From assembly GCA_020622165.1 (NCBI GenBank), contig JACNMN010000001.1, positions 62,001 through 126,000 of the forward strand: DNA of 64,000 nucleotides, in the 5' to 3' direction. The notes beneath the pieces are model-generated. The model saw nothing but the letters and a program-made list of their open reading frames with translations, was not told the DNA's origin and did not search any database. A program made the position numbers and the translations under genes. The stretch is from Boseongicola sp. H5. GTDB taxonomy: Bacteria; Pseudomonadota; Alphaproteobacteria; Rhodobacterales; Rhodobacteraceae. This document shows, one piece after another, positions 27,051 to 35,912 of the stretch. The stretch's first letter is position 1; each line of letters begins with the position of its first letter.

Positions 27051-27334
27051 CCGGCACCGGTTCGAAAAAACGTGCTCCCGGTACGACCGGGGGCGCGGGT
27101 TGCGGTTGTGTTACGGGATCGCGGTGAAACCTCAGTCTGATCCCGGAACATCCCCTCTCGCGCCCTTCCATTCATGCGTGCCGCGTGCAACCGGAACGCG
27201 CCCCGGTTACCGTGGCGCCGGGGGCGTGGCGAGATGGATCGAACGATCCCCAAAGCGGCCCGTCTTCCCTTTCCACCTGCCCTCTGCCATCTAATACTGC
27301 CACTACATCGCAGGGTTCAGGGGGGAGATGTTCG

Positions 27335-28966
27335 ATGGGCTGGATGAAGGACGAAACCGGGCTGGAGAAGCGCCCGGCAAACCATGTGCCGCTCACCCCG
27401 TTGTCTCACCTCGCGCGGGCGGCCTCGGTGTTTCCGACGCGCGAGGCGCTGGTCTATGGCGATTTTCGCATCACCTATGCGGAGTATCATGCGCGGGTCT
27501 CCCGCCTAGCATCGGCCCTTGCAAAACGCGGCGTGGCGCCGGGCGATGTGGTGGCCGCCATGCTTCCCAACATCCCCGCCCATGTGGAGGCGCATTTCGG
27601 CGTTCCAGCCGCGGGGGCGGTGTTGAACAGCATCAATATCCGCCTCGATCCCGGCACGATCAGCTACATCCTCGATCATGGCGAGGCGAAGGTCGTTCTG
27701 GCCGACACCCAGTTCCTGACGGTGCTGGAGGCCGCCATCGGCGCGATGGAGGGCGAGCAGCCGCTGATTGTCGAGGTGCCGGACGAACAGGCCGGGTATC
27801 ATGCCTCCGGCCGGCATCTCACCTATGACGCGCTTCTGGCCGAAGGGGATGCAGAGGCCCCGTGGATCATGCCCCAAGACGAATGGGAAAGCATCGCGCT
27901 CAACTACACATCGGGCACCACCGGGCGGCCCAAGGGCGTGGTCTATCACCACCGGGGCGCCTATCTGATCACGCTTGGCACGCCGATTTCCTGGCGGATG
28001 ACGCTTTACCCCCGCTATCTGACCATCGTGCCCCTGTTCCATTGCAACAACTGGTGCCATGTCTGGGCGATGCCGGTGCTTGGCGGAACAACCGTCTGCT
28101 GCCGCGAGATCACCGCAAAGAACATCTATGACGCCATCGCCGATGAGGGCGTGACCCATTTCGGCGGCGCGCCGATCGTGCTGAACATGATCGTCAATGC
28201 GCTCGAGGACGAGCGGCGGAGTTTTGATCACGTGGTGGAGGTCTTCACCGCGGGCGCACCGCCGGCGGCAGCCACGCTGGCCGCGATCGAAACGATCGGC
28301 TTCAACGTCACCCAGGTCTATGGCCTGACCGAGGTGTATGGCCCGGCCACCGAATGCACCTGGCAGGATGGGCTTTGGGATGATCTGCCGCCCGATACCC
28401 GCGCGGCGATCAAGGCACGGCAGGGAGTGGCCTTTCCGAACATGGACCACGTGACCGTGATGGACCCCGAGACGATGGCGCAGATCCCGATGGACGGCGC
28501 CGCATTGGGGGAGATCGTGATGCGCGGCAACTCGGTGATGAAAGGGTATTACAAGAACCCGCGCGCCACCGCAGAGGCCTTTGCGGGCGGCTATTTCCAC
28601 ACCGGCGACATCGCCGTGCAATACCCCGACAGCTATGTGCAGATCGCCGACCGGGCAAAGGACATCATCATTTCAGGCGGCGAAAATGTCAGTTCCGTCG
28701 AAGTGGAGGGCGCGTTGATGCATCATCCGGCCGTGTCGCTTTGTGCCGTCGTCGCCAAGCCGGACGAGAAATGGGGCGAGGTGCCATGCGCCTTCGTGGA
28801 GCTGAAAGAGGGCGCGCGCGCCACCGAGGCGGAGCTGATCGCCTTTGTCCGTGAGCGTCTGGCAGGGTTCAAGACACCCAGACATGTGGTGTTTGCCGAC
28901 CTGCCCAAGACCTCGACGGGCAAGATCCAGAAATTTGAACTCAGGCAGCAGGCCAAAACGCTCTGA
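27335..28966 (+). CDS. Acyl-CoA ligase, AMP-forming (DmdB-like medium-chain type)
   Basis: The 543-residue ANL enzyme has the P-loop LNYTSGTTGRPKG, HCNNWCHVWAMP, QVYGLTEVYGP, YFHTGDIAV, the hinge DRAKDIIISGGENVSS and the final TSTGKIQKFELR with the catalytic lysine. This form, about 540 residues with the HCN motif after the fold core, is shared by medium-chain fatty-acid ligases and by DmdB (methylmercaptopropionyl-CoA ligase) of Roseobacter. The ATG at 27335 is supported by GGGGGGAG. A 284-base gap separates it from the fadJ-like gene, so it may have its own promoter. A CTCCGG/CCGGAG hairpin follows at 28970-28987. Confidence 0.9.
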   Translation: MGWMKDETGLEKRPANHVPLTPLSHLARAASVFPTREALVYGDFRITYAEYHARVSRLASALAKRGVAPGDVVAAMLPNIPAHVEAHFGVPAAGAVLNSINIRLDPGTISYILDHGEAKVVLADTQFLTVLEAAIGAMEGEQPLIVEVPDEQAGYHASGRHLTYDALLAEGDAEAPWIMPQDEWESIALNYTSGTTGRPKGVVYHHRGAYLITLGTPISWRMTLYPRYLTIVPLFHCNNWCHVWAMPVLGGTTVCCREITAKNIYDAIADEGVTHFGGAPIVLNMIVNALEDERRSFDHVVEVFTAGAPPAAATLAAIETIGFNVTQVYGLTEVYGPATECTWQDGLWDDLPPDTRAAIKARQGVAFPNMDHVTVMDPETMAQIPMDGAALGEIVMRGNSVMKGYYKNPRATAEAFAGGYFHTGDIAVQYPDSYVQIADRAKDIIISGGENVSSVEVEGALMHHPAVSLCAVVAKPDEKWGEVPCAFVELKEGARATEAELIAFVRERLAGFKTPRHVVFADLPKTSTGKIQKFELRQQAKTL

Positions 28967-29034
28967 AATCTCCGGCTTGATCCGGAGCCCGCCGCAGACT
29001 ACCTCTGAACCAGCAGATGAGGAGCCCCGGTTCG

Positions 29035-29142
29035 ATGACGATTTTCCACAAGACACCCGCGACGCGTTTTTCTGTCCTTGTGGAAATGACCTCTCATGCC
29101 TGCGACGATCCAGCTTTCGAACCTGTCCTGGTCCACACCTGA
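29035..29142 (+). CDS. Possible leader peptide overlapping the ABC-F start
   Basis: An ATG at 29035 preceded by GGAG at 29021-29024 opens a 35-codon frame (starts MTIFHKTPATRFSVLVEMTS) that runs through the inverted repeat at 29043-29086 and ends 44 bases inside the ABC-F gene in another frame. Leader peptides that control downstream translation are known for antibiotic-resistance ABC-F genes. Translation here is unproven. Confidence 0.3.
   Translation: MTIFHKTPATRFSVLVEMTSHACDDPAFEPVLVHT
29043..29086 (+). promoter_or_regulatory. Leader hairpin hiding the ABC-F ribosome site
   Basis: TTTCCACAAG (29043-29052) and CTTGTGGAAA (29077-29086) are a perfect 10-bp inverted repeat. The right arm contains GGAAA, the best ribosome-binding candidate for the ABC-F ATG at 29096. 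Folding would block that site; a ribosome on the upstream frame would open it. Confidence 0.45.
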
Positions 29143-30673
29143 CGGCCAGTCCCTCTTCACCGATCTCAACCTGCTATTCGGGCCCGTTCGCACCGGCCTT
29201 GTCGGCCTCAACGGCGTGGGCAAGACCACGCTTCTGCGTCTGATGCAGGGTGCCTTGCAGCCCCGCTCCGGCCAGATCACCTGCGACGGCGCCATCGCAG
29301 TTCTTGCCCAGCAGACGGAGCCGCGCCCGGGCGAGACCATCGCCGATCTGTTCGATGCCCGCGCCGCTCTTGCCCTGTTGACCCGGGCGGAGGCCGGGCT
29401 GGCGACCACGGCGGAACTGGCCAGCGCCGACTGGACGCTTGAGGCGCGGATCGCGGCGGCGCTGTCCCGGTTCGATCTGTCGGTCCCCCTCGACACCCCG
29501 CTGGCGCAGCTGTCGGGCGGGCAGCAGACCCGCGCGGCGCTGGCCGCGCTGACCTTTGGCGCGCCCGACATGCTGCTTCTGGATGAACCGACCAACAATC
29601 TCGATACGGGTGGGCGCATGGCCCTGATGGATCTGCTGCACGGCTGGCACGGCGGCGCCATCATCGTCAGCCATGACCGTGATCTTCTTGAAATCATGGA
29701 TGCAATCGTGGAGTTGACCACCCTTGGCGCCACGACCTATGGCGGGAATTACAGCGCATATCGGGCACAGAAGGACGTCGAACTGGCCGCGGCAACCCGC
29801 GATCTGGATATCGCCCAACGGCATCTGGCCCAGACCGGGCGGAGGCGGCAGACCGCCCTTGAGCGCAAGGCCCGCAAGGACCGCTACGGCCGGGCCAAGC
29901 GGCGCGACGGAAGCATTCCCAAGATCTCCGCCGACAAGGCCAAGGCCCGCGCCGAGGCGACCGCAGGCGCCCTTGCGCGACTGGCCGAAAAGCAGGCCGA
30001 TGCCGCGCAGGCCGCGGTGACGGAGGCGGCCGCCCGCGTTGAACGCCTGACCCCGCTGGCGGTGCATCTTCCGCCGACGGGGCTGGCGAAAGGGCAAACG
30101 GTGCTGCGCGTCGAGGATCTGACCGGCGGGGTCGATCCCGCCGCCCCTGTCATCCGCAATCTGTCGCTCCAGATCACCGGCCCCGAACGGCTTGCCCTGA
30201 CCGGTGCGAACGGGGCAGGAAAATCGACGCTCCTGCACCTGGTGACGGGCGCGCTGACCCCGCACTCCGGAACGGTCGCCATCGTCCCGGATCACGCCTT
30301 TCTGGACCAGAATGTCGAGCTGCTGGACCCCGCGCTCTCCCTGCGTGACAACTTTCGGGCCCTGAACCCGCAGGCCGACGAAAACGCCTGTCGCGCGGCG
30401 CTCGCCCGGTTCCTGTTTCGCGGAGATGCGGCCTTGCAGTCTGTGGGAAGGCTCAGCGGTGGCCAGATGCTGCGCGCCGGGCTTGCCTGCATCCTGGGCC
30501 GCAGCCGCCTGCCGCGGCTTCTGATCCTGGATGAACCCACCAATCATCTGGACCTTGACGCGATCACCGCGATCGAGGCCGGGCTGGCGGCCTATGACGG
30601 TGCGCTTCTTGTCGTCAGCCATGAGGAGGCCTTTTTGCGAAACATCGGCGTCACGCGCCGGATCGAGCTTTAA
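29096..30673 (+). CDS. ABC-F family ATPase (translation factor / ribosome protection type)
   Basis: The 525-residue protein has two ATPase domains and no membrane segment. Domain 1 has GLNGVGKTT, signature LSGGQQTRAAL and [11 protein letters not shown]; domain 2 has GANGAGKST, RLSGGQMLRAGL and [12 protein letters not shown] basic linker of about 60 residues (RRRQTALERKARKDRYGRAK and the following helix) lies between them. ABC-F proteins bind the ribosome E-site. The hairpin leader and possible leader peptide upstream resemble regulation of antibiotic-resistance members, but the short linker does not decide between housekeeping and resistance types. Confidence 0.9.
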   Translation: MPATIQLSNLSWSTPDGQSLFTDLNLLFGPVRTGLVGLNGVGKTTLLRLMQGALQPRSGQITCDGAIAVLAQQTEPRPGETIADLFDARAALALLTRAEAGLATTAELASADWTLEARIAAALSRFDLSVPLDTPLAQLSGGQQTRAALAALTFGAPDMLLLDEPTNNLDTGGRMALMDLLHGWHGGAIIVSHDRDLLEIMDAIVELTTLGATTYGGNYSAYRAQKDVELAAATRDLDIAQRHLAQTGRRRQTALERKARKDRYGRAKRRDGSIPKISADKAKARAEATAGALARLAEKQADAAQAAVTEAAARVERLTPLAVHLPPTGLAKGQTVLRVEDLTGGVDPAAPVIRNLSLQITGPERLALTGANGAGKSTLLHLVTGALTPHSGTVAIVPDHAFLDQNVELLDPALSLRDNFRALNPQADENACRAALARFLFRGDAALQSVGRLSGGQMLRAGLACILGRSRLPRLLILDEPTNHLDLDAITAIEAGLAAYDGALLVVSHEEAFLRNIGVTRRIEL

Positions 30674-30733
30674 GTTGAGCGGGTTTTCGCCATCGGCTAT
30701 CCTTCCTGCAAAACAACGGGCAGTAGATCTGGC

Positions 30734-31750
30734 ATGACGGTGCTTACCGAATATCAGCGGCTGGAGGCGACCGGCCTCTGGCGCGAGACTGAGGACAGCC
30801 AGCGCCGCGAGGTACTGGTGTCTCTCGGCGACGCGACGCTGATGATCTCCACGCTCAGCGAAACCGCCCTTTCCCATTGGTCGCTGCCCGCCATCGAACG
30901 GCTGAACCCCGGAAAGACGCCCGCCCTTTACGCCCCCGACACCCAGGCCGACGAGATCCTTGAACTGAGCGAACCCGAGATGATCGCCGCCATTGAAAAG
31001 GTGCGCGGCGTGATCGAACGGTCGCGGCCCCATCCGGGCCGGCTGCGGCTGGTTCTGGGCGCCCTGATCAGCCTCGTGATCGTCATGGCCGTGATCTTCT
31101 GGCTGCCGGGCGCGCTTCTGCGGCAGACCGCCGCCGTGCTGCCCGACGCGAAACGGGCGGAGCTCGGGCGTCAGATCCTGGCCGAAATGGCAACGTTGGC
31201 CGGGCGCCCCTGCGGCGACACGGCCGGGGTGCGGGCTCTGGCGGGCCTTGCGCGCGAAACCCTTGGACCTGACGCGCCAAGGCTGGTGGTGCTCCCGTCG
31301 TCCGTCCCGGGGAGCGCACATTTGCCGGGGGATATCATCGTTCTCAACCGGTCCCTTGTGGAGGATTACGAAACGCCGGAGGTTCTGGCCGGCTATCTTC
31401 TGGCCGAGGATGAGCGCCGGGCAATGCAGGACCCCGCCGCCCGGCTTCTGAAGGAGGCCGGGCTGGTCGCCACATTCCGCATGCTGACCACGGGCGAGAT
31501 CGACCCGCGCCATCTCCATGCCCATGCCGCCACGCTTCTGACACGCACCCCGCAGCCCGTCACGGACGACGCGCTTCTGGCCCGTTTCGCCGCGGCGGAG
31601 CTGTCATCGGAACCCTATGCCTTCGCGCTTGATCTGTCCGGCGAAACGACGCTTCCGCTGATCGAGGGGGATCCGATGCGCGCCCGCCTGCGCGCGCCGC
31701 TGATGCCCGACGAAAGCTGGGTCGCCCTGCAGCAGATCTGCGGCGGCTGA
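30734..31750 (+). CDS. Membrane protein with a degenerate M48-peptidase-like domain
   Basis: The 338-residue product has a cytosolic N-terminal region of about 100 residues, one hydrophobic segment (LVLGALISLVIVMAVIFWLP) and a C-terminal domain. There, SSVPGSAHLPGDIIVLNRSL followed by ETPEVLAGYLLAEDERR follows the order of M48 metallopeptidases (LPGGxIVVxxGLL...SPEELAGVLAHEIGH), but the zinc-binding HExxH is replaced by LLAEDE. It is therefore probably not an active zinc protease. It lies 60 bases after the ABC-F gene. The family relation is my inference from motif order. Confidence 0.65.
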   Translation: MTVLTEYQRLEATGLWRETEDSQRREVLVSLGDATLMISTLSETALSHWSLPAIERLNPGKTPALYAPDTQADEILELSEPEMIAAIEKVRGVIERSRPHPGRLRLVLGALISLVIVMAVIFWLPGALLRQTAAVLPDAKRAELGRQILAEMATLAGRPCGDTAGVRALAGLARETLGPDAPRLVVLPSSVPGSAHLPGDIIVLNRSLVEDYETPEVLAGYLLAEDERRAMQDPAARLLKEAGLVATFRMLTTGEIDPRHLHAHAATLLTRTPQPVTDDALLARFAAAELSSEPYAFALDLSGETTLPLIEGDPMRARLRAPLMPDESWVALQQICGG

Positions 31751-31772
31751 TCCGGGCCGGAACCCACGCCCC

Positions 31773-33020
31773 TCAGCGCCGCGTGACCGCGCCGCCGAAC
31801 CCGGCGCCACGCGCGGTCTGCAACGCACGGTCCAGCGTGGCGCTGTCGCCATAGGGGCCGGCCAACACCACATAGGTCGTGCCCCCGCCACGTTGGGACA
31901 GACCGATGCTGGCCCCCAATCCACGCGCCGCCAGATGGTCGCGGGCAAGTCTCGCATCCGCCTGGCTGCCATACCGCCCAACCAGCACGAAGCGGTGGCC
32001 CGGCGCCCTGTCGACATCGCCGGGCGCTGCGGCGGTCGGGGCACGGGGCGCCGTTACCGTCCGCGTCCGCGTCATCGGTGTGCGGCTGGAGGCGGTCGGG
32101 GCCACACGCGGCACCAGCATAACATCATCGGCCGCATGCGCACGGGGCGTGTTCTGCCCGCGCAGGATCGGCGTGGAATAGACGGTGCCACCCTGGCTCG
32201 GCGACCATTCGACCGCCCGGCGGGGCACCTCATCGGTCCAGATCATGCTCATCTGGGCGTCTCCAAGGGCCGTTTGCGGCCCGCGATTGGGGTTCAGCCG
32301 CCCATCCTCCCACGCCGCGCGATAGCCGGGCGGAATGACCGGCTGGACGGGTCGCACCACCGCCGCGGAGGTGCCTGCCACCTGTCCGATGGCCGGGCCG
32401 CCGCCGGGATGGTGGGGCTGCGGGCCGCAGCGCACCCCCTCGCCGCGCAGGTAGCGCTGATCGGCGGCGGGGAAATTCGGGCATCCGCTCGCCACCGTCC
32501 GGCCGGCGGGCGAAGGTCCGGCCGACGCGGCGGCCGTTGCCGCGACGGGCTCCTGCAGGATCGTCGTCGTGGTGCGCGGGGTACTGGGGGTGGATGCCCC
32601 CGCGGTGTTCGCCGAACCGGCGGGCCGGAACACCTGCCCCGTCGTGCCGGTGCCGGGCCGGGGCGCGGGCGATGCGGTTGTGGCCGCGGGGGCCGTGCGA
32701 ACAACCTCGGGCGCGGCCCGCGGCGCGGCGGCGGCGGGCGCGGCTGCCGCGCGGGTGTCGAGCGAGGGGGTATAGCCGCAAAGCACCTGGCGCGACCGGC
32801 TGACCCGTGGGACCCAGGTGGTGTTGCCGCCAAAACCCGCGCGGATGAAGACGCAGCCCCGGCTGTCCACATATTGATTGGCGGTATAGCTGGCCGGCGG
32901 CACCTCTGCCGGCCCGCCCACATCGGAGACGGATTGAGCGGCCCCCGGCACGGCAAGGCCAAGCCCCAAGGCAAGGGTCAACGCAAGACAAACCGGAACA
33001 GCAATTGGCAAAACACGCAT
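31773..33020 (-). CDS. Secreted SPOR-domain protein
   Basis: The 415-residue product has a signal peptide (VPVCLALTLALGLGLAVPGAAQ), a folded segment with two cysteines (VDSRGCVFIRAGFGGNTTWV, RQVLCGYTP), a long alanine/proline/threonine-rich linker and a C-terminal SPOR domain (about the last 75 residues: HRFVLVGRYGSQADARLARD and TTYVVLAGPYGDSATLD). SPOR domains bind denuded peptidoglycan at the septum, so a periplasmic cell-envelope role is likely. It converges with the gene at 30734. The linker's low complexity explains the long shadow frames around it. Confidence 0.85.
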   Translation of the reverse strand: MRVLPIAVPVCLALTLALGLGLAVPGAAQSVSDVGGPAEVPPASYTANQYVDSRGCVFIRAGFGGNTTWVPRVSRSRQVLCGYTPSLDTRAAAAPAAAAPRAAPEVVRTAPAATTASPAPRPGTGTTGQVFRPAGSANTAGASTPSTPRTTTTILQEPVAATAAASAGPSPAGRTVASGCPNFPAADQRYLRGEGVRCGPQPHHPGGGPAIGQVAGTSAAVVRPVQPVIPPGYRAAWEDGRLNPNRGPQTALGDAQMSMIWTDEVPRRAVEWSPSQGGTVYSTPILRGQNTPRAHAADDVMLVPRVAPTASSRTPMTRTRTVTAPRAPTAAAPGDVDRAPGHRFVLVGRYGSQADARLARDHLAARGLGASIGLSQRGGGTTYVVLAGPYGDSATLDRALQTARGAGFGGAVTRR

Positions 33021-33088
33021 CGGATTCCCCCAGAATCTTGGCAGAAACTGTGACGGAGGATTGTTTTCAAGTAAAGAACTGAAATCGC

Positions 33089-33721
33089 TTATTTTGTGCC
33101 GAACATCCGGTCACCCGCATCCCCTAGACCCGGAACGATGTATCCCTTTTCGTTCAGATGGCTGTCCAGCGCGGCGGTCACAATCGGGACGTCGGGATGC
33201 GCCTCCTTCATCCGGGCCACACCTTCGGGCGCAGCCAGAAGGCAGAGGAACCGGATATTGGTGGCGCCCGCCTCCTTCAGCAGATCGATCGCCGCGGCAG
33301 AGGAATTGCCCGTGGCCAGCATCGGGTCGACCGCGATCACCAGCCGGTCCTCAAGCTCCGTGGGTACCTTGAAATAGTATTGAACCGGTTGCAGCGTTTC
33401 CTCGTCCCGGTAGAGCCCGACAAAGCCCACCCTCGCCGACGGGATCAACTCCAGTATCCCGTCCAGAAGCCCGTTACCCGCCCGCAAGATCGACACCAGC
33501 GCCAGTTTCTTGCCCGCCAGCACCGGCGCATCCATCCGCTCCAGCGGCGTCTCGATGGACCGGGTCGTCATCGGCAGGCCCCGGGTGACCTCGTAGGCCA
33601 GCAAAAGGCTGATCTCGCGCAGCAATTGCCGGAAAACGGCCGTGGAGGTGCCGGTTTCCCGCATCAATGTCAGCTTGTGCTGCACCAGCGGGTGCTCGAC
33701 GATATTCAGGTGGTCGCTCAT
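33089..33721 (-). CDS. upp: Uracil phosphoribosyltransferase
   Basis: The 210-residue enzyme converts uracil and PRPP to UMP. Motifs are [13 protein letters not shown] at the N-terminus, [12 protein letters not shown], the PRPP loop [18 protein letters not shown] and the C-terminal uracil-binding [16 protein letters not shown]. The ATG at 33721 overlaps the add stop by four bases. It is the last gene of the nucleoside-salvage operon. Confidence 0.96.
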   Translation of the reverse strand: MSDHLNIVEHPLVQHKLTLMRETGTSTAVFRQLLREISLLLAYEVTRGLPMTTRSIETPLERMDAPVLAGKKLALVSILRAGNGLLDGILELIPSARVGFVGLYRDEETLQPVQYYFKVPTELEDRLVIAVDPMLATGNSSAAAIDLLKEAGATNIRFLCLLAAPEGVARMKEAHPDVPIVTAALDSHLNEKGYIVPGLGDAGDRMFGTK

Positions 33722-34707
33722 GTGCTCGGCTCCAGTTTCTTGGCCAGGGTTTCGCGTGTGGCCTCGTCGCAGAAGGCCGCCTCCAGCGCGGTTCGGGTGA
33801 CCTGTGCGAAAATCTCCTCGTCCCAACCGAAGGTATCGGCCAGACGCTCATATTCCCGCGACATGGTGGTGCGGAAAAACGGCGGATCATCGGTAGAGAC
33901 GGTGACCCGCACACCCCGGTCGCGCAGCTTTTCGATCGGGTGGCTTTCCCATGTCGGAAACACGCCCAGAACCACGTTGGACCCGGGACAGCATTCCAGA
34001 ACCACGCCGGTTTCGGCCAGATGCTCCACCAGCGCCGGATCCTCGATCGCCTGCACGCCATGGCCGACCCGTTCCACACCCAGATCGTTGATCGCATCCC
34101 AGACGGAACCGGCGCCGCCCCATTCGCCCGCATGGGCGGTGATGCGCAGGCCCGCCTCCCGCGCCATGTCGAAGCTCCAGGCGAAATCCTTCAGCTTGCC
34201 GGCCATCTCGTCGCCGCCGATGCCGAAGCCTGTGACGAACTCGCCCGCGGTCTCCGCGGCGCAAAGGGCAATCGGCTTGGCGCGCTCCGGCCCGAAATGA
34301 CGGATCGGGGTGACGATGCCGCGCATGACGATGCCGTCGGACGCCTCCGCCCGGGCCGCCGCCTCACGGATCGCGGCAAGATATTCGCGCCACGCCCCAA
34401 GGTCGCCGCCACCGCAGAAATCGGGCGACAGGAACGCCTCGGTATAGATCACGCCATGCGCGGCGCTTTCCTCCAGCACCGCCGTGGTCAGCCGGGCGAA
34501 GTCATCCGGGCCGGTCAGCACACTGGTCGCGGCCTCGTAGACGCTCAGAAAATGGGTGAAATCCCGATAGGCATAGCCGCCGTCCTCGGTAAAGATATCG
34601 CGCAGATCGAGGCCTTTTTCGGCGGCCAGACCGCGGATGAAGGCAGGCGGGGCCGCGCCCTCCAGATGCAGATGCAGTTCGATCTTGGGCAGCGTCGCCA
34701 AACTCAT
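33718..34707 (-). CDS. add: Adenosine deaminase
   Basis: This 329-residue zinc enzyme deaminates adenosine and deoxyadenosine. Ligands and catalytic residues appear in [11 protein letters not shown] (two His), [11 protein letters not shown] (His and Glu), RVGHGVQA and VSTDDPPFF (two Asp). A bacterial adenine deaminase subgroup is similar, so the substrate is inferred from the operon, which handles nucleosides. It overlaps deoB and upp by four bases each. Confidence 0.92.
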   Translation of the reverse strand: MSLATLPKIELHLHLEGAAPPAFIRGLAAEKGLDLRDIFTEDGGYAYRDFTHFLSVYEAATSVLTGPDDFARLTTAVLEESAAHGVIYTEAFLSPDFCGGGDLGAWREYLAAIREAAARAEASDGIVMRGIVTPIRHFGPERAKPIALCAAETAGEFVTGFGIGGDEMAGKLKDFAWSFDMAREAGLRITAHAGEWGGAGSVWDAINDLGVERVGHGVQAIEDPALVEHLAETGVVLECCPGSNVVLGVFPTWESHPIEKLRDRGVRVTVSTDDPPFFRTTMSREYERLADTFGWDEEIFAQVTRTALEAAFCDEATRETLAKKLEPST

Positions 34708-35912
34708 ATGAAACGTTTTCCCGGTCCTTGCGCCGGCACCCCCAGATGGGCCGCGACCGAGGCCGCCACATCCACGAATGCCACCTGCCCGATCTGCCCC
34801 GAATAGGGGACGGCCGCAACCACCGGAACGCGCTCGCGGGTGTGATCGGTCCCGGGCCAGCTCGGGTCGTTCCCGTGATCGGCGGTGAACAGCATCAGAT
34901 CATCGGGGCGCAGGGCGGCAAGGATCGGCGGCAGGCAGGCATCGAACCACTCCAGATGCCGCGCATAGCCAGACACGTCGCGCCGGTGGCCGTAAAGGCT
35001 GTCGAATTCCACGAAATTGGCGAATGTCAGGCTGCCGTCTTCGGCATCGGAAACGGCGCGCGCCAGATGGTCCATCAGCGCACGATCCTCGCCCTTGACC
35101 ACATCGTCGATGCCCCGCGTGGCGAAAATGTCCTTGATCTTGCCGATGGCGTGAACCTTGCCGCCCGCCTGCTGCACCCAATCGCAAAGCGTGGGCCCGG
35201 GCGGGGTGATTGCATAATCCCGCCTGTTGGCGGTGCGCGTGTAGGCCCCCGGATCACCGATGAAGGGCCGGGCGATGACACGGCCAACCTTCATCTCGTG
35301 CAGGCTTGGCGCCAGCCGTTCGCACAGATCCAGAAGCCGGTCGAGGCCGAAGCTCTGCTCATGGGCCGCGATCTGGAAAACACTGTCGGCGGAAGTGTAG
35401 CAGATTGGCCAGCCGGTTTTCTGGTGCCGTTCCCCCTCCTCCGCGATGATGACGGTGCCAGAGGCATGGCGGTTGCCGAGGATGCCCTGCACGCCCGCGA
35501 TGCGCTTGACCTCCTCCACCAGATGATCCGGGAAACAGGGCGTCCTGTCGGGGAAATACGTCCAGTCCCAAGGCACCGGCAGCCCGGCCAGTTCCCAATG
35601 GCCCGATGGCGTGTCCTTGCCGGGAGAGACTTCCGTCGCCGCACCCCAGAGGCCGGCGGGTTCGGCCGTGAACCCCGGCATCTCGGCATCGCCGGCCAGT
35701 CGCGCCGCCGCGCCAAGGCCGAGCCCGTCCAGAACCGGCATCTTCAGCGGCCCGTTGCGCCCGTCCTCCGCCCTGCCCGCGACGCAGGCATCGGCGATAT
35801 GTCCCAGAGTGTTGGCGCCCGTGTCGGCCACGTCGCCGTTGAAGAACCGGTCCGCATCCGGCGCACCGCCGATCCCGACCGAATCCATCACCACCAGAAA
35901 GGCCCGCGCCAT
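34704..35912 (-). CDS. deoB: Phosphopentomutase
   Basis: The 402-residue alkaline-phosphatase-superfamily enzyme interconverts (deoxy)ribose 1-phosphate and 5-phosphate. Visible are the metal-binding start FLVVMDSVGIGGAPDA, GANTLGHIA, the phosphorylated-threonine region PGKDTPSGHWE, and the C-terminal metal ligands FTADHGNDPSWPGTDHTRE. The start overlaps the deoA stop (TAATG). It should pass deoxyribose 1-phosphate from deoA on to aldolase, which is not in this window. Confidence 0.96.
   Translation of the reverse strand: MARAFLVVMDSVGIGGAPDADRFFNGDVADTGANTLGHIADACVAGRAEDGRNGPLKMPVLDGLGLGAAARLAGDAEMPGFTAEPAGLWGAATEVSPGKDTPSGHWELAGLPVPWDWTYFPDRTPCFPDHLVEEVKRIAGVQGILGNRHASGTVIIAEEGERHQKTGWPICYTSADSVFQIAAHEQSFGLDRLLDLCERLAPSLHEMKVGRVIARPFIGDPGAYTRTANRRDYAITPPGPTLCDWVQQAGGKVHAIGKIKDIFATRGIDDVVKGEDRALMDHLARAVSDAEDGSLTFANFVEFDSLYGHRRDVSGYARHLEWFDACLPPILAALRPDDLMLFTADHGNDPSWPGTDHTRERVPVVAAVPYSGQIGQVAFVDVAASVAAHLGVPAQGPGKRFI

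Noticed and set aside
27077..27091. CCCGGT-ACG-ACCGGG hairpin after the FadJ-like gene
   Set aside because: The loop is three bases, no T-run follows on the plus strand, and the T-run on the minus side has no gene to serve; too weak to call.
29174..31525. Minus-strand frame of 783 codons over the ABC-F gene and its neighbour
   Set aside because: Crosses two plausible plus-strand genes and has shadow-like composition.
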